A stretch of 19,232 nt of DNA, from assembly GCA_024223125.1 (NCBI GenBank), contig JAAEOP010000537.1:1-19232 (forward strand), in the 5' to 3' direction. Shown here piece after piece: positions 1 through 8,018 of this stretch. The first letter of the stretch is position 1, and each line of letters starts with the position of its first letter. The position numbers and the translations under genes were made by a program. The notes under the pieces were generated by a model that saw only the letters and a list, made by a program, of their open reading frames with translations, searched no databases and was not told where the DNA came from. The DNA is from Chloroflexota bacterium. Lineage in GTDB: Bacteria > Chloroflexota > Anaerolineae > Promineifilales > Promineifilaceae.

Positions 1-46
1 ACCAAAATTTGACAAATGCAATTACAGATGTCAAACCAGCCAGCAT
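1..46 (-). CDS. Start of an unidentified gene running out of the window (partial)
   Basis: An ATG at 44-46 on the minus strand is preceded at nine bases by AGGAGGG (56-62), a strong ribosome binding site. The visible codons read MLAGLTSVIAFVKFW, a hydrophobic start that could be a membrane segment. The same frame stays open upstream to beyond 120 and reads like protein (for example WEAFAILGGTLD), but it has no ATG, GTG or TTG start. Either the gene starts at 46 or the upstream part is a decayed 5' extension. Only about 15 codons are visible, so no function can be given. Confidence 0.4.
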   Translation of the reverse strand, partial: MLAGLTSVIAFVKFW

Positions 47-130
47 GTCTAATGTCCCTCCTAAAATAGCAAATGCTTCCCATATAGAAATTGTCTTTTC
101 AAATACCTCAATTGTTGGTGACCACTGTTG

Positions 131-164
131 GAGACCCGAACCTCGTCTTCGGGGTTCGGGTCTC
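131..164. terminator. Hairpin after the large secreted-protein gene
   Basis: A perfect 12-bp inverted repeat, GAGACCCGAACC (131-142) and GGTTCGGGTCTC (153-164), with a 10-base loop, lies just beyond the stop codon (175-177) of the minus-strand gene. There is no T run after it in the minus direction, so it is either a T-less terminator or a structural repeat. Its outer sequence pattern recurs in the hairpin at 4729-4761. Confidence 0.5.
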
Positions 165-174
165 GATTTACAGT

Positions 175-3100
175 TTACCGGATGATGACCGGCAAAGAAA
201 TCGCATATTCAAAAATCCTGAACCGGGCGGCATTGGATATACCGCCGCCAGGAGTGGGGTTTTCTACTGTTACGTCCCCCCAACCGGCAAAAGCCAGATC
301 GAGCGCAGTTAAAGTGATTTCCAACTGAGTATCGCTCATGTACAGTGTGGGCCGGTCAGCCCCATTCCACCGTCCCTGTGATTTGTCTGTAAATCCACTC
401 CCATCCACCACAAGCGTATAAGCTGCACTGGCTGCGCCGTGGGCGACTATGGTAGGCGGCTTCAAACGGGTGATGGCTGGAGTTAGATTGTACCCAGGCG
501 CGGCCAGGGTGAAGGATGTCTGGTTGGATGAGCCGCCATTGGCAGAAACAAACAGGTTGGATGCGCTCTGGTTGGAACTGGGATTTTGGACAGTGATAAC
601 GGCCGTACCAATCCCCGTCAGATCAGAAGCCAGTAGAACTGCCTGCAATTCAGTGTCGCTCACATAGGTTGTTGCCCGGTTTGCCCCATTTAGCTGTACC
701 TGTGAAGTGGGAATAAAGTTGGCCCCAATAACGGTGATTTGCAGGTCGCTTGTACCATCAGCGGGGATGCTTTGCGGCAACAGGTACTCAACGGTGGGGA
801 TGGGGTTCTCGCTGGGCGCAGTAATGGTGAACAAGAGGCTGTTTACGGATGGGCCTCCGCCGGGCGCCGGGTTCTGAACTGTGACCAATATGGTTCCGGC
901 TGTGGCAATATCGGCCGCGCTAAGTTCAGCTTCTAAGGTTGAGGGGCTGATGTAAGTGGTGGGACGGGCAGAACCAGCCAGCAGAACTTCGGCGTCGGGC
1001 ACAAAGTCGCCGCCCAAAACGGTTAGCGTGAAGTCATTGCCGCCGGCGGCCGTTGACGCTGGACGCAATGCTTTTAGTATGGGTAGCGGGTTGGCGATAT
1101 GCAGGGTAACAACGGCGTCATCCAGAAAAGCGGCCGTGTGAACGGTACTGCCATCCGGGCTGACATCAATATCGCGGGCGCCATTCAAAAGCGGCGGAGA
1201 ATTAGCTAGCGTCTGCTCGACGACCTGAATTTGGGACAGACGGCCGGTAGCCTGATTTCTGGTAAAAATAGCCACGGCGTCATCTGTGTAGGCTGATGTA
1301 AAGAGATGCGACCCATCGGGACTGACAACAATGCCGCTGACCCCAGTCAGGCCATCAATGCTGGCGCTACTTTGCCATACGCCGCCAGCATATCTGAGCG
1401 ATCCGTCAAGCGGATCGCGGGCAAAGTTGATAATGGCGTTGTCTAACGAGCCTACAGCGTAAACGTAACGGCCGTCCGGGCTGACAGCCACATCAAAAGC
1501 GCCACCCAACCCATCTAGTTGGATGAAGTAAACAGGGCCGCCGACCCAATCGCCTTCAGAGATGGTTTGTAGATGGGTAAGCGCTCCAGTGGCGGGGTCA
1601 ATGGTATACGTAACCAGGTTACCGGTGGTAGCAGTATAGCTGTAATCGGCGGCAACGTATAAATTTTTACCATCTGGGCTGACAGTTAGATTACGCGCTT
1701 CTAATAAATCAACACCGCTGGCAGAGTTAGACGCCCGGTAGACGATGGTATCATCCAGCAGCCGCTCGAAACCAATGACAGCGTTTTGGATAGTGCTGGA
1801 GACGTAGATGAAACGGCCGTTTGGCGAAACTGTCACCCCATAAGCCCCCAGCAGATTGGCGATGGTCCCGCTGTTAAACGTCTGTGCCAGGGTCAAGGTA
1901 CCGGTTGTGATGTCGCGGTTAAATATTGTCAATGCCCCGCCTGGCCCAGAGGCAACATAAACCTGTTTCCCATCGGGACTGACGGCCGTGATTTGGGCGC
2001 CATTCAGACTGCCAGAAGTGACGTTCGATCGGTAAGTCAATGTGCCAGAAACAACATCGCGGTCAAAAACCAGAACCGAGTCATCAAAGAAGGCGGTGGC
2101 GTAGACGTGACGGCCGTCGGGACTATTGGCCACCCCATACAACCCATCCATCGTATCAATACTCTGGCCGGGCGAATCCAGGAACGGTGGCGGCGGCGGA
2201 ACCCCTTCACAAACCAGGTTCCAGGAGACGGTGGGCACGGCCGGGTCATTACTCGTCATCGTTAAAATGGCCGAGCGCAAACCCACATCTGAGGGCGTAC
2301 AGGTGATGGGAATGACGACGGGTACGCCGCCATCGTTAATACTGGTGGGGAAGGCGTTGAAAGTGAAGTCAGATGGGTTAGGGCCGCTGAGGGCGGCGTT
2401 GCCGAAAGTGAGGGTGTCATTGCCTGTTTCCATGATGGTGAGATCGCGGCTGGCGCTGTCGCCCATTTCAATCTGCCCATAATCCAGTGGGCCGGGGGCG
2501 ATGGGGTCAGAACCAAAACCGGGTGTGGGGCCGGCCTGACTGTGGCATATTAAATTGTAGCTAACGTTGGGATGGTCTGGATCGTTACTGTTGAGGGAGA
2601 GGGTGGCAGTACGGTTACCGACGGCCGTCGGCATACAGCGAATTTCAACCGTGACTTTAGACCCGCCATTGGCGATGGAGAAATTGTCAGTGACCGGTTG
2701 TAATTGGGTGAATTCGGCCGCGTTCGTGCCCCCAATACTCATGTTGCTGACATCCAGTTGAGCCGCGCCGGATTCGTAAATGGTGAAGGTATTGGTGATG
2801 GCAACGCCTACAACCGTCGTGCCGATGACGATGGGACCAGGCTGGATAGGATTGGAGCCGTAACCGGGGATGCGGGCATCTGTTTCTAAGGCGCCGATGT
2901 CGCATACGGCCGTGCCGTTACCGCTGCCATCCTTCGGCCGGGGATCATTGCGCTGGTCTTCGTTATTAACCGGTGCGGCGCTGCAAATGGCCGGGTCGCC
3001 AGCGTCAATGGCCAGACTGCCAACATTCGGCATTTGGGTAAAAATGGTCGCCAGGGGGCCGCCATTAGGTGCGGGCAAAGCTAAATCAGGGTCGGTGTTG

Positions 3101-4551
3101 GGCAAGTCGCCGCTGCTATTTAAGCCGCAGCTAATGCCGCGGTCAATGTTGTGTCCCAGCGATGTTAAGTCCCGGTTACAATTGGCAGTGGGGCCGCTGG
3201 CGTCATCTACAATTGTGTTGCCTAAAGAAACGGTGTGATTACCGGTCTGATTGAAGATGGCGCTGCCGTCATTCAGGGCCAGGTTGGCGTAAAGAGTGAC
3301 GTTGCGGAGGGTGGCGTGAGAGGCGATTGTGCTGCCTTGTTGAGTGTTGCCGTTATAAATGGCGCCACCATTGCCGTCTAAAGCGCCGTTGGCAGTAAAG
3401 GTGGCATTAGATACATCCAACGTGCCTCCCTTGTCGTTAAAGATGGCGCCCCCATCCCCTTTGGCGGCGAGGTTGTTGAGGAAGGTCGCGCCGCTAATGG
3501 TTAATGTTTCCTGGCTGTAGATGGCGCCACCTAGTTGGGCGGTGGTTGGCTCGCCGGCAATATTGCCGTTAAAGGAGTTGTCGCGGATAGCGAGTTCGGA
3601 ATTGATATTCATGTAGATGGCGCCACCGTGCCCGTTCAGGCTCAGATTGCCATTAAAGACGCTGCGGATGAGGCTGAGTTCGGCATTATTGTTCAGGAAG
3701 AGTGCGCCGCCACCGCGGGTATTGTTGTCCGGGTTGTCGTCGTGCATCACGTTGCCAGAGAAGATGGTGTCGGAGATTTCCACATCATCGCTTTTGATGT
3801 AGATAGCCCCGGCCGATTTTTCGGATGTGTTACCGCTGAAGTTGCTGACGGCGATTTGCATCCCTTTGCTTGAGGTAGATTGGTAGATGGCGCCACCGTT
3901 ACGGCCGGCCGAATTCCCGCTAAAGTTGGAGGCAAGGATGTTGAGAGAGCCACTGGTATTAATAGCGCCGCCGTCGTTGTCGGCCGTGTTGCCAATGACG
4001 GAAACGCCGAGCAGGTTGATGCCGCCGCCGTTGCTGAGAATAGCCCCGCCGCCGCCGGCCGTGTCCCCATTTTGCAGGGTCAGGTTTGCTAGAGAGAGGT
4101 CGCCGCTGGCGGCAACGGTGAGGATGCGTTCACCGTCGCCGTCTAAAATGACGGGACCGGTGATGGTGACATTGTCGTTGATGAAAGGCAGGTCCAGGCT
4201 GCCAGCGCCGGTGGGTAGGATGATTGTGCCACTAGCGGCCGTGCCGCTAAACACGACAAATTTGGGGCCGGCTTCGGCGGTACATTCGTGATAAGTGTAG
4301 CTGCTGGAGCCGCCGCTGCTTTTTTGGGAGAAGGCAGCCTGCAGGGCTTCGAACAGATCACAACTGCCGTCGTTGGGATTATCCACCACGTTGGTGGTGT
4401 TGACGGTGATGGGGAGAGCGACGGCTTGAGCGGGAGAGGCGTGGCGTTGGAAGAGGATGAAGAGGGAGAGAATAAGCAATACAACTTTCGCTGAGCTTGC
4501 CGAAGCGGCCGTTAATAATGAACATTTCTGAATAAATGTGTGACGGGACAT
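175..4551 (-). CDS. Secreted mosaic protein: beta-helix, choice-of-anchor, 7-bladed propeller and TIG-like domains
   Basis: This 1458-residue protein is predicted to be exported. Residues 1 to about 45 form a signal peptide: a basic start, a long hydrophobic run, then SPAQA. A CSLREA-like segment (SCDLFEALQAA, near 60) is followed by about ten GGAI/GGAL repeats (about 160-435), typical of polymorphic-membrane-protein right-handed beta-helices. A choice-of-anchor-Q-type end follows (IDAGDPAIC to CDIGALE, about 515-555), then two choice-of-anchor-D/ASPM-SPD-2-Hydin-like domains (about 570-785). Seven SPDG/SPNG blades of a YVTN/lactonase-type propeller span about 790-1155, and three TIG/IPT-like Ig domains lie at about 1155-1455. 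The protein ends SLPVIIR. The ATG at 4551 is chosen over the in-frame TTG at 4563 because the bases between hold the GGAGGT ribosome binding site. A surface adhesion or envelope role is inferred; substrate unknown. Confidence 0.85.
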   Translation of the reverse strand: MSRHTFIQKCSLLTAASASSAKVVLLILSLFILFQRHASPAQAVALPITVNTTNVVDNPNDGSCDLFEALQAAFSQKSSGGSSSYTYHECTAEAGPKFVVFSGTAASGTIILPTGAGSLDLPFINDNVTITGPVILDGDGERILTVAASGDLSLANLTLQNGDTAGGGGAILSNGGGINLLGVSVIGNTADNDGGAINTSGSLNILASNFSGNSAGRNGGAIYQSTSSKGMQIAVSNFSGNTSEKSAGAIYIKSDDVEISDTIFSGNVMHDDNPDNNTRGGGALFLNNNAELSLIRSVFNGNLSLNGHGGAIYMNINSELAIRDNSFNGNIAGEPTTAQLGGAIYSQETLTISGATFLNNLAAKGDGGAIFNDKGGTLDVSNATFTANGALDGNGGAIYNGNTQQGSTIASHATLRNVTLYANLALNDGSAIFNQTGNHTVSLGNTIVDDASGPTANCNRDLTSLGHNIDRGISCGLNSSGDLPNTDPDLALPAPNGGPLATIFTQMPNVGSLAIDAGDPAICSAAPVNNEDQRNDPRPKDGSGNGTAVCDIGALETDARIPGYGSNPIQPGPIVIGTTVVGVAITNTFTIYESGAAQLDVSNMSIGGTNAAEFTQLQPVTDNFSIANGGSKVTVEIRCMPTAVGNRTATLSLNSNDPDHPNVSYNLICHSQAGPTPGFGSDPIAPGPLDYGQIEMGDSASRDLTIMETGNDTLTFGNAALSGPNPSDFTFNAFPTSINDGGVPVVIPITCTPSDVGLRSAILTMTSNDPAVPTVSWNLVCEGVPPPPPFLDSPGQSIDTMDGLYGVANSPDGRHVYATAFFDDSVLVFDRDVVSGTLTYRSNVTSGSLNGAQITAVSPDGKQVYVASGPGGALTIFNRDITTGTLTLAQTFNSGTIANLLGAYGVTVSPNGRFIYVSSTIQNAVIGFERLLDDTIVYRASNSASGVDLLEARNLTVSPDGKNLYVAADYSYTATTGNLVTYTIDPATGALTHLQTISEGDWVGGPVYFIQLDGLGGAFDVAVSPDGRYVYAVGSLDNAIINFARDPLDGSLRYAGGVWQSSASIDGLTGVSGIVVSPDGSHLFTSAYTDDAVAIFTRNQATGRLSQIQVVEQTLANSPPLLNGARDIDVSPDGSTVHTAAFLDDAVVTLHIANPLPILKALRPASTAAGGNDFTLTVLGGDFVPDAEVLLAGSARPTTYISPSTLEAELSAADIATAGTILVTVQNPAPGGGPSVNSLLFTITAPSENPIPTVEYLLPQSIPADGTSDLQITVIGANFIPTSQVQLNGANRATTYVSDTELQAVLLASDLTGIGTAVITVQNPSSNQSASNLFVSANGGSSNQTSFTLAAPGYNLTPAITRLKPPTIVAHGAASAAYTLVVDGSGFTDKSQGRWNGADRPTLYMSDTQLEITLTALDLAFAGWGDVTVENPTPGGGISNAARFRIFEYAISLPVIIR

Positions 4552-4581
4552 GAATACCTCCAAGAAATTATGTGTTTATCA

Positions 4582-4610
4582 AGAATACGATAAAGGCTTT
4601 TCCGGTACAA
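4582..4610 (-). promoter_or_regulatory. Likely sigma70-type promoter of the secreted mosaic protein
   Basis: On the minus strand, TTGTAC (4605-4610) and TATTCT (4582-4587) are separated by 17 bases. Transcription would start near 4575, about 24 bases before the ATG at 4551, leaving room for the GGAGGT ribosome binding site. This is a sequence match only. Confidence 0.4.
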
Positions 4611-4728
4611 ATTGGATACTTTAATTTCTGAAAAAGCTATAAACAGTATAAATGATAGCCGTCCGAAAACCGTCCAAGCCAATCATTGGTCTGGGTGTGT
4701 TTCATTTTGCGGCCGTTGTTGTGCATTT

Positions 4729-4761
4729 AGAGATCCGATTTCTCGAAGAAATCGGATCTCT
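4729..4761. repeat. Perfect 15-bp-stem palindrome between divergent genes
   Basis: AGAGATCCGATTTCT (4729-4743) and AGAAATCGGATCTCT (4747-4761) are exact reverse complements around a three-base loop. It lies between two divergently transcribed genes (4551 on minus, 4869 on plus), so it is not the terminator of either. The outer pattern GAGAYCCGA...TCGGRTCTC matches the hairpin at 131-164, with paired base changes that keep the stem. It is probably a dispersed hairpin family. The rest of the 4552-4868 gap holds only putative promoter elements. Confidence 0.7.
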
Positions 4762-4825
4762 TTGCTCAACTTGAAAATTTGCCGTTCTTTAATAGTCACC
4801 AAAAATTAAATAGTTCGGTATTATA

Positions 4826-4831
4826 TATAAT
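4826..4831 (+). promoter_or_regulatory. Possible -10 element of ppc
   Basis: A consensus TATAAT lies 37 bases upstream of the ppc ATG at 4869. No convincing -35 hexamer sits 16-18 bases before it, so this is a weak call. A short GAGAGGA ribosome binding site precedes the ATG. Confidence 0.35.
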
Positions 4832-4868
4832 AAGATGAACAAAACAGAGGAATTGTCAAGAGAGGATC

Positions 4869-7652
4869 ATGTCCACAATCAATTCGCATGAGCAGCTAAG
4901 TGAAGACATTCACCTGTTGGGTGATATTTTAGGTCGGGTCATTCGGCATCAATCGGGCATTGAAATTTTTGAGTTGGAAGAACGAATCCGTGCCCTGACC
5001 AAAACGCGGCGTTTGGACCCAGAGATAGATATTGACGGCCGTCTACAAACCATCGTCAACACACTTACTCTGGAACAAGCCGAACTCGTCTCGCGGGCTT
5101 TTGCCACCTATTTTGAACTGGTCAATCTGGCCGAAGAGAGTAACCGGGTGCGCGTGCTGCGTCACCGGGAACAAGCCGCCCATCCCCAACCCTTAAAAGA
5201 GTCCATCCCCGCCGCCATCACCCAACTACGCCGAATGGGGGTAGATGAATATGAGATGGGCCAACTGTTGGAAAAACTCAGCGTTGAACTGGTGTTTACC
5301 GCCCACCCCACCCAGGCCAAACGCAGAACTGTTCTTTCCAAGCTGCGCCGCATCAGCCACGCCCTGACAGACCTGCATATACGTGACTTGCTGCCTATAG
5401 AAAAGGACAAACTGCTGGCTCACATTCGGGCTGAAATAACCTCTCTCTGGCTGACGAATCGCACCCGCACGGCCGTCATTACAGTAACCGATGAAGTAAA
5501 AACTGGCCTTTACTATGTAGACACCACCATCTGGGATGTGATTCCTGATGTGTACGCAGCCATGGCTGCGGCCGTAAACGAAAATTACCCCACCCTCCAA
5601 CCACCCCCACGCTTCCTCACCTTCGGCTCCTGGATTGGCGGCGACCGTGACGGTAATCCCTTTGTTACCGCCGCTGTGACGGCCGAAACATTGCGGCTGC
5701 ATCGCGGGCAAGCGGTGGAAAAGCACCGGGCAACAGCCACCCATCTCAATCGCTCCCTGTCCATCTCCGAGAGTTTGGTAGAGATACAACCAGACTTTTT
5801 AGAAGCGTTACAAGAAGTGCAAAAAAATTCCGGTCATCTGGCGTTTTTGGCCGACCGTTATCCGAATGAACCTTACCGTTTGTGGGCTGCTTCGCTGGCG
5901 GCCGATTTGGGCGACGCTTCTAAAGGGGATATGGTGGCCCGGTTAAAAGGGTTGGCAAATCCATCGCTGGCCTTAAAAAGTATGGATGATTTGCTGCGGC
6001 CGTTAAACCTGATGAACAACACGCTGCGCCAATCTGGCCTGGACGATATCGCCCGCGACGATTTGGCTCATTTCCGGTGGCAAGCGCAGGTGTTTGGCTT
6101 GCATGTAGCCGCTCTGGACATCCGCCAATATTCTGACACTAACACGGCCGTCCTGGCCGAACTATTCAGCCAATTAGACCTGGTTGAAGGGTTTGAGCAG
6201 ATGGATGGCGACGGCCGTACTCAAATCTTGTCTGACCTGCTCCAAAAGCCCGTTCCCGACCTGAGCCGACTTACCAATTTATCACCCGAAACGGCCGAAA
6301 CCGTAACCCTGTTCCAAATGCTCAAACGCGCCTTCGACTTTTATGGCGTAGAAATCTTGGGCAAATACATTGTCAGCATGACCCACGGCCCGGAGGATAT
6401 TCTGGCGCCGCTGCTGCTGGCCCGCTGGCATGGCCTTTGCCTGCGCGATGACGATCCTAGCGAAGGCTTGACCTTCGTCCCTCTATTTGAAACCCGCGAA
6501 GATTTACGCCAGGCGCCACAGGTGATGGGGCAGTTGTTCACCCATGCCGCTTATGCGCCTCATCTGGCCCGCGTCGGCCATAAGCAAACCATCATGATCG
6601 GCTATTCAGACAGCAACAAGGATGCCGGTTATATGGCCGCCAATTGGGAACTGTATCAGGCGCAAGAGACATTGGCCCACGCCTGCCGCCAACATGGGGT
6701 GGAGATTATGCTGTTTCACGGCCGTGGTGGAACCATCGCTCGCGGCGGCGGGCCGGCAAATCGGGCTGTTTTGGCCCAACCGCCGGGCAGTGTAAACGGC
6801 CGTATTCGCATTACCGAACAAGGGGAAGTGATAGATGAGCGATACGGCCATCCGGCTATTGCCCGCCGCCATTTGGAGCAGGTTGTCCACGCTGCACTCA
6901 TCGCCAGCGCTGATCCCCGGCACGGTTTACAGCCGCGCATCAAACCAGCTTGGCGCACAGCGATGGATGAGTTGGCGCAATATTCTTACCGTGCTTACCG
7001 GGGACTTATCTATGAAACGCCGGCCTTGCTGGAGTATTGGCAGCAGGCCACCCCTATTGCTGAAATTAGCCAGATGCGGATCGGGTCACGGCCGTCGCGC
7101 CGCACCGCCAAAGCTACCTTCGACAGCCTGCGCGCCATTCCCTGGGGGTTTAGCTGGATGCAAAGCCGCCACGTTGTCCCCGGTTGGTATGGCGTCGGGG
7201 CAGCGTTGGGAAGAGTGGGCCAGACACCAGCCAACATTCAACTGCTGCAAGAGATGTACCAGCAGTGGCCTTTCTTCCAAGTTGTGATTGATAATGCCCA
7301 GGTATCTTTAGCCAAAGCGGATATGGGTATCGCTCGTCTTTATGCAAATCTGGTGGAGGATACGGCCGTTCGGGAGCAAATATTTGGGGAGATTAAAGGG
7401 GAATTTGAGCGCACGGTAGCCTGGATTTTACAGGTGACGGGGCAACGAGAACTGTTAGACAATGATCCAACCTTAAAACGTTCCGTACGCCGCCGCAATC
7501 CCTATGTAGACCCCCTCAACTTCATCCAGATCAACCTACTGCGTAAACTTCGTCACTTACCAGAACAAGAAAACCCCACCGGCCAAAAAACCCTCCAGGT
7601 TATCTTCCTGACGATCAACGGTATTGCTTCAGGATTGAAAAACACAGGGTGA
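4869..7652 (+). CDS. ppc: Phosphoenolpyruvate carboxylase
   Basis: This cytoplasmic enzyme adds bicarbonate to phosphoenolpyruvate to give oxaloacetate, refilling the TCA cycle. The 927-residue length is slightly above the roughly 880 of the E. coli enzyme. Family signatures are visible in order: VFTAHPTQAKRRT (about 142-154, with the catalytic His), GSWIGGDRDGNP (about 253), MIGYSDSNKDAGY (about 576), FHGRGGTIARGGGP (about 615, the mobile catalytic loop) and the conserved C-terminal TINGIASGLKNTG, whose final residues are part of the active and regulatory site. The gene is complete. A carbonic anhydrase gene lies about 1.8 kb downstream and could supply bicarbonate. A diverged copy of this gene's 3' end lies at 9377-9477. 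Confidence 0.97.
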   Translation: MSTINSHEQLSEDIHLLGDILGRVIRHQSGIEIFELEERIRALTKTRRLDPEIDIDGRLQTIVNTLTLEQAELVSRAFATYFELVNLAEESNRVRVLRHREQAAHPQPLKESIPAAITQLRRMGVDEYEMGQLLEKLSVELVFTAHPTQAKRRTVLSKLRRISHALTDLHIRDLLPIEKDKLLAHIRAEITSLWLTNRTRTAVITVTDEVKTGLYYVDTTIWDVIPDVYAAMAAAVNENYPTLQPPPRFLTFGSWIGGDRDGNPFVTAAVTAETLRLHRGQAVEKHRATATHLNRSLSISESLVEIQPDFLEALQEVQKNSGHLAFLADRYPNEPYRLWAASLAADLGDASKGDMVARLKGLANPSLALKSMDDLLRPLNLMNNTLRQSGLDDIARDDLAHFRWQAQVFGLHVAALDIRQYSDTNTAVLAELFSQLDLVEGFEQMDGDGRTQILSDLLQKPVPDLSRLTNLSPETAETVTLFQMLKRAFDFYGVEILGKYIVSMTHGPEDILAPLLLARWHGLCLRDDDPSEGLTFVPLFETREDLRQAPQVMGQLFTHAAYAPHLARVGHKQTIMIGYSDSNKDAGYMAANWELYQAQETLAHACRQHGVEIMLFHGRGGTIARGGGPANRAVLAQPPGSVNGRIRITEQGEVIDERYGHPAIARRHLEQVVHAALIASADPRHGLQPRIKPAWRTAMDELAQYSYRAYRGLIYETPALLEYWQQATPIAEISQMRIGSRPSRRTAKATFDSLRAIPWGFSWMQSRHVVPGWYGVGAALGRVGQTPANIQLLQEMYQQWPFFQVVIDNAQVSLAKADMGIARLYANLVEDTAVREQIFGEIKGEFERTVAWILQVTGQRELLDNDPTLKRSVRRRNPYVDPLNFIQINLLRKLRHLPEQENPTGQKTLQVIFLTINGIASGLKNTG

Positions 7653-7679
7653 TTCCGCCTGACAATCTTATGAACAGGG

Positions 7680-7931
7680 TCAATAACCTTTATCTAAGGG
7701 CATGAGCTCTTCTACTAAAAGCTCGTCATCGGCGTATACTTTGAACTGGACAATCTGCCCGTCTCTCAATTCCAGACTATTAGCCTTTAATAGAGTCTTT
7801 AATAAGTCAATAACGCGAGGTGAGGCAAAGGCTTGTTGTTCTGTGGCTGACGCATCCAACGCGGTTACATAGGCACCCGTATCATGTTTTGTGTGCGACA
7901 TTTGGATTTTTCCAATTTTGTATCCTTCCAT
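7680..7931 (-). CDS. Small conserved-looking protein of unknown function
   Basis: An 83-residue soluble protein that I do not recognise. AAGGA seven bases before the ATG at 7931 is a good ribosome binding site, which supports a real gene. It is rich in acidic residues near the end (YADDELLVEELMPLD) and has no membrane segment, signal peptide or known motif. It ends 27 bases past the ppc stop, in convergent orientation, and lies downstream of the membrane protein gene at 8019-9215, with which it could be co-transcribed. The surrounding stretch lacks the CGGCCG words common elsewhere, hinting at a separate origin. Confidence 0.6.
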   Translation of the reverse strand: MEGYKIGKIQMSHTKHDTGAYVTALDASATEQQAFASPRVIDLLKTLLKANSLELRDGQIVQFKVYADDELLVEELMPLDKGY

Positions 7932-8018
7932 GGGATTCTTCCTTAATTAATTATTCTGATTTATTGTACCGAGCAGAAGAAAAAACCTCTATAAAAGTAT
8001 TTGCTCAGAATTATAGCA

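Noticed and set aside
1786..2265. Plus-strand reading frames inside the large secreted protein gene
   Set aside because: They are shadows of the minus-strand gene, whose repeats and domains are unmistakable.
3250..4060. Repeated pattern in the beta-helix region as a CRISPR array or satellite
   Set aside because: The repetition is of protein motifs (GGAI) with irregular spacing and varied DNA; there are no identical repeats or spacers.
4552..4563. TTG start at 4563 for the large secreted protein
   Set aside because: The bases from this TTG to the ATG at 4551 include GGAGGT, the ribosome binding site of that ATG, and the signal peptide fits the shorter form.
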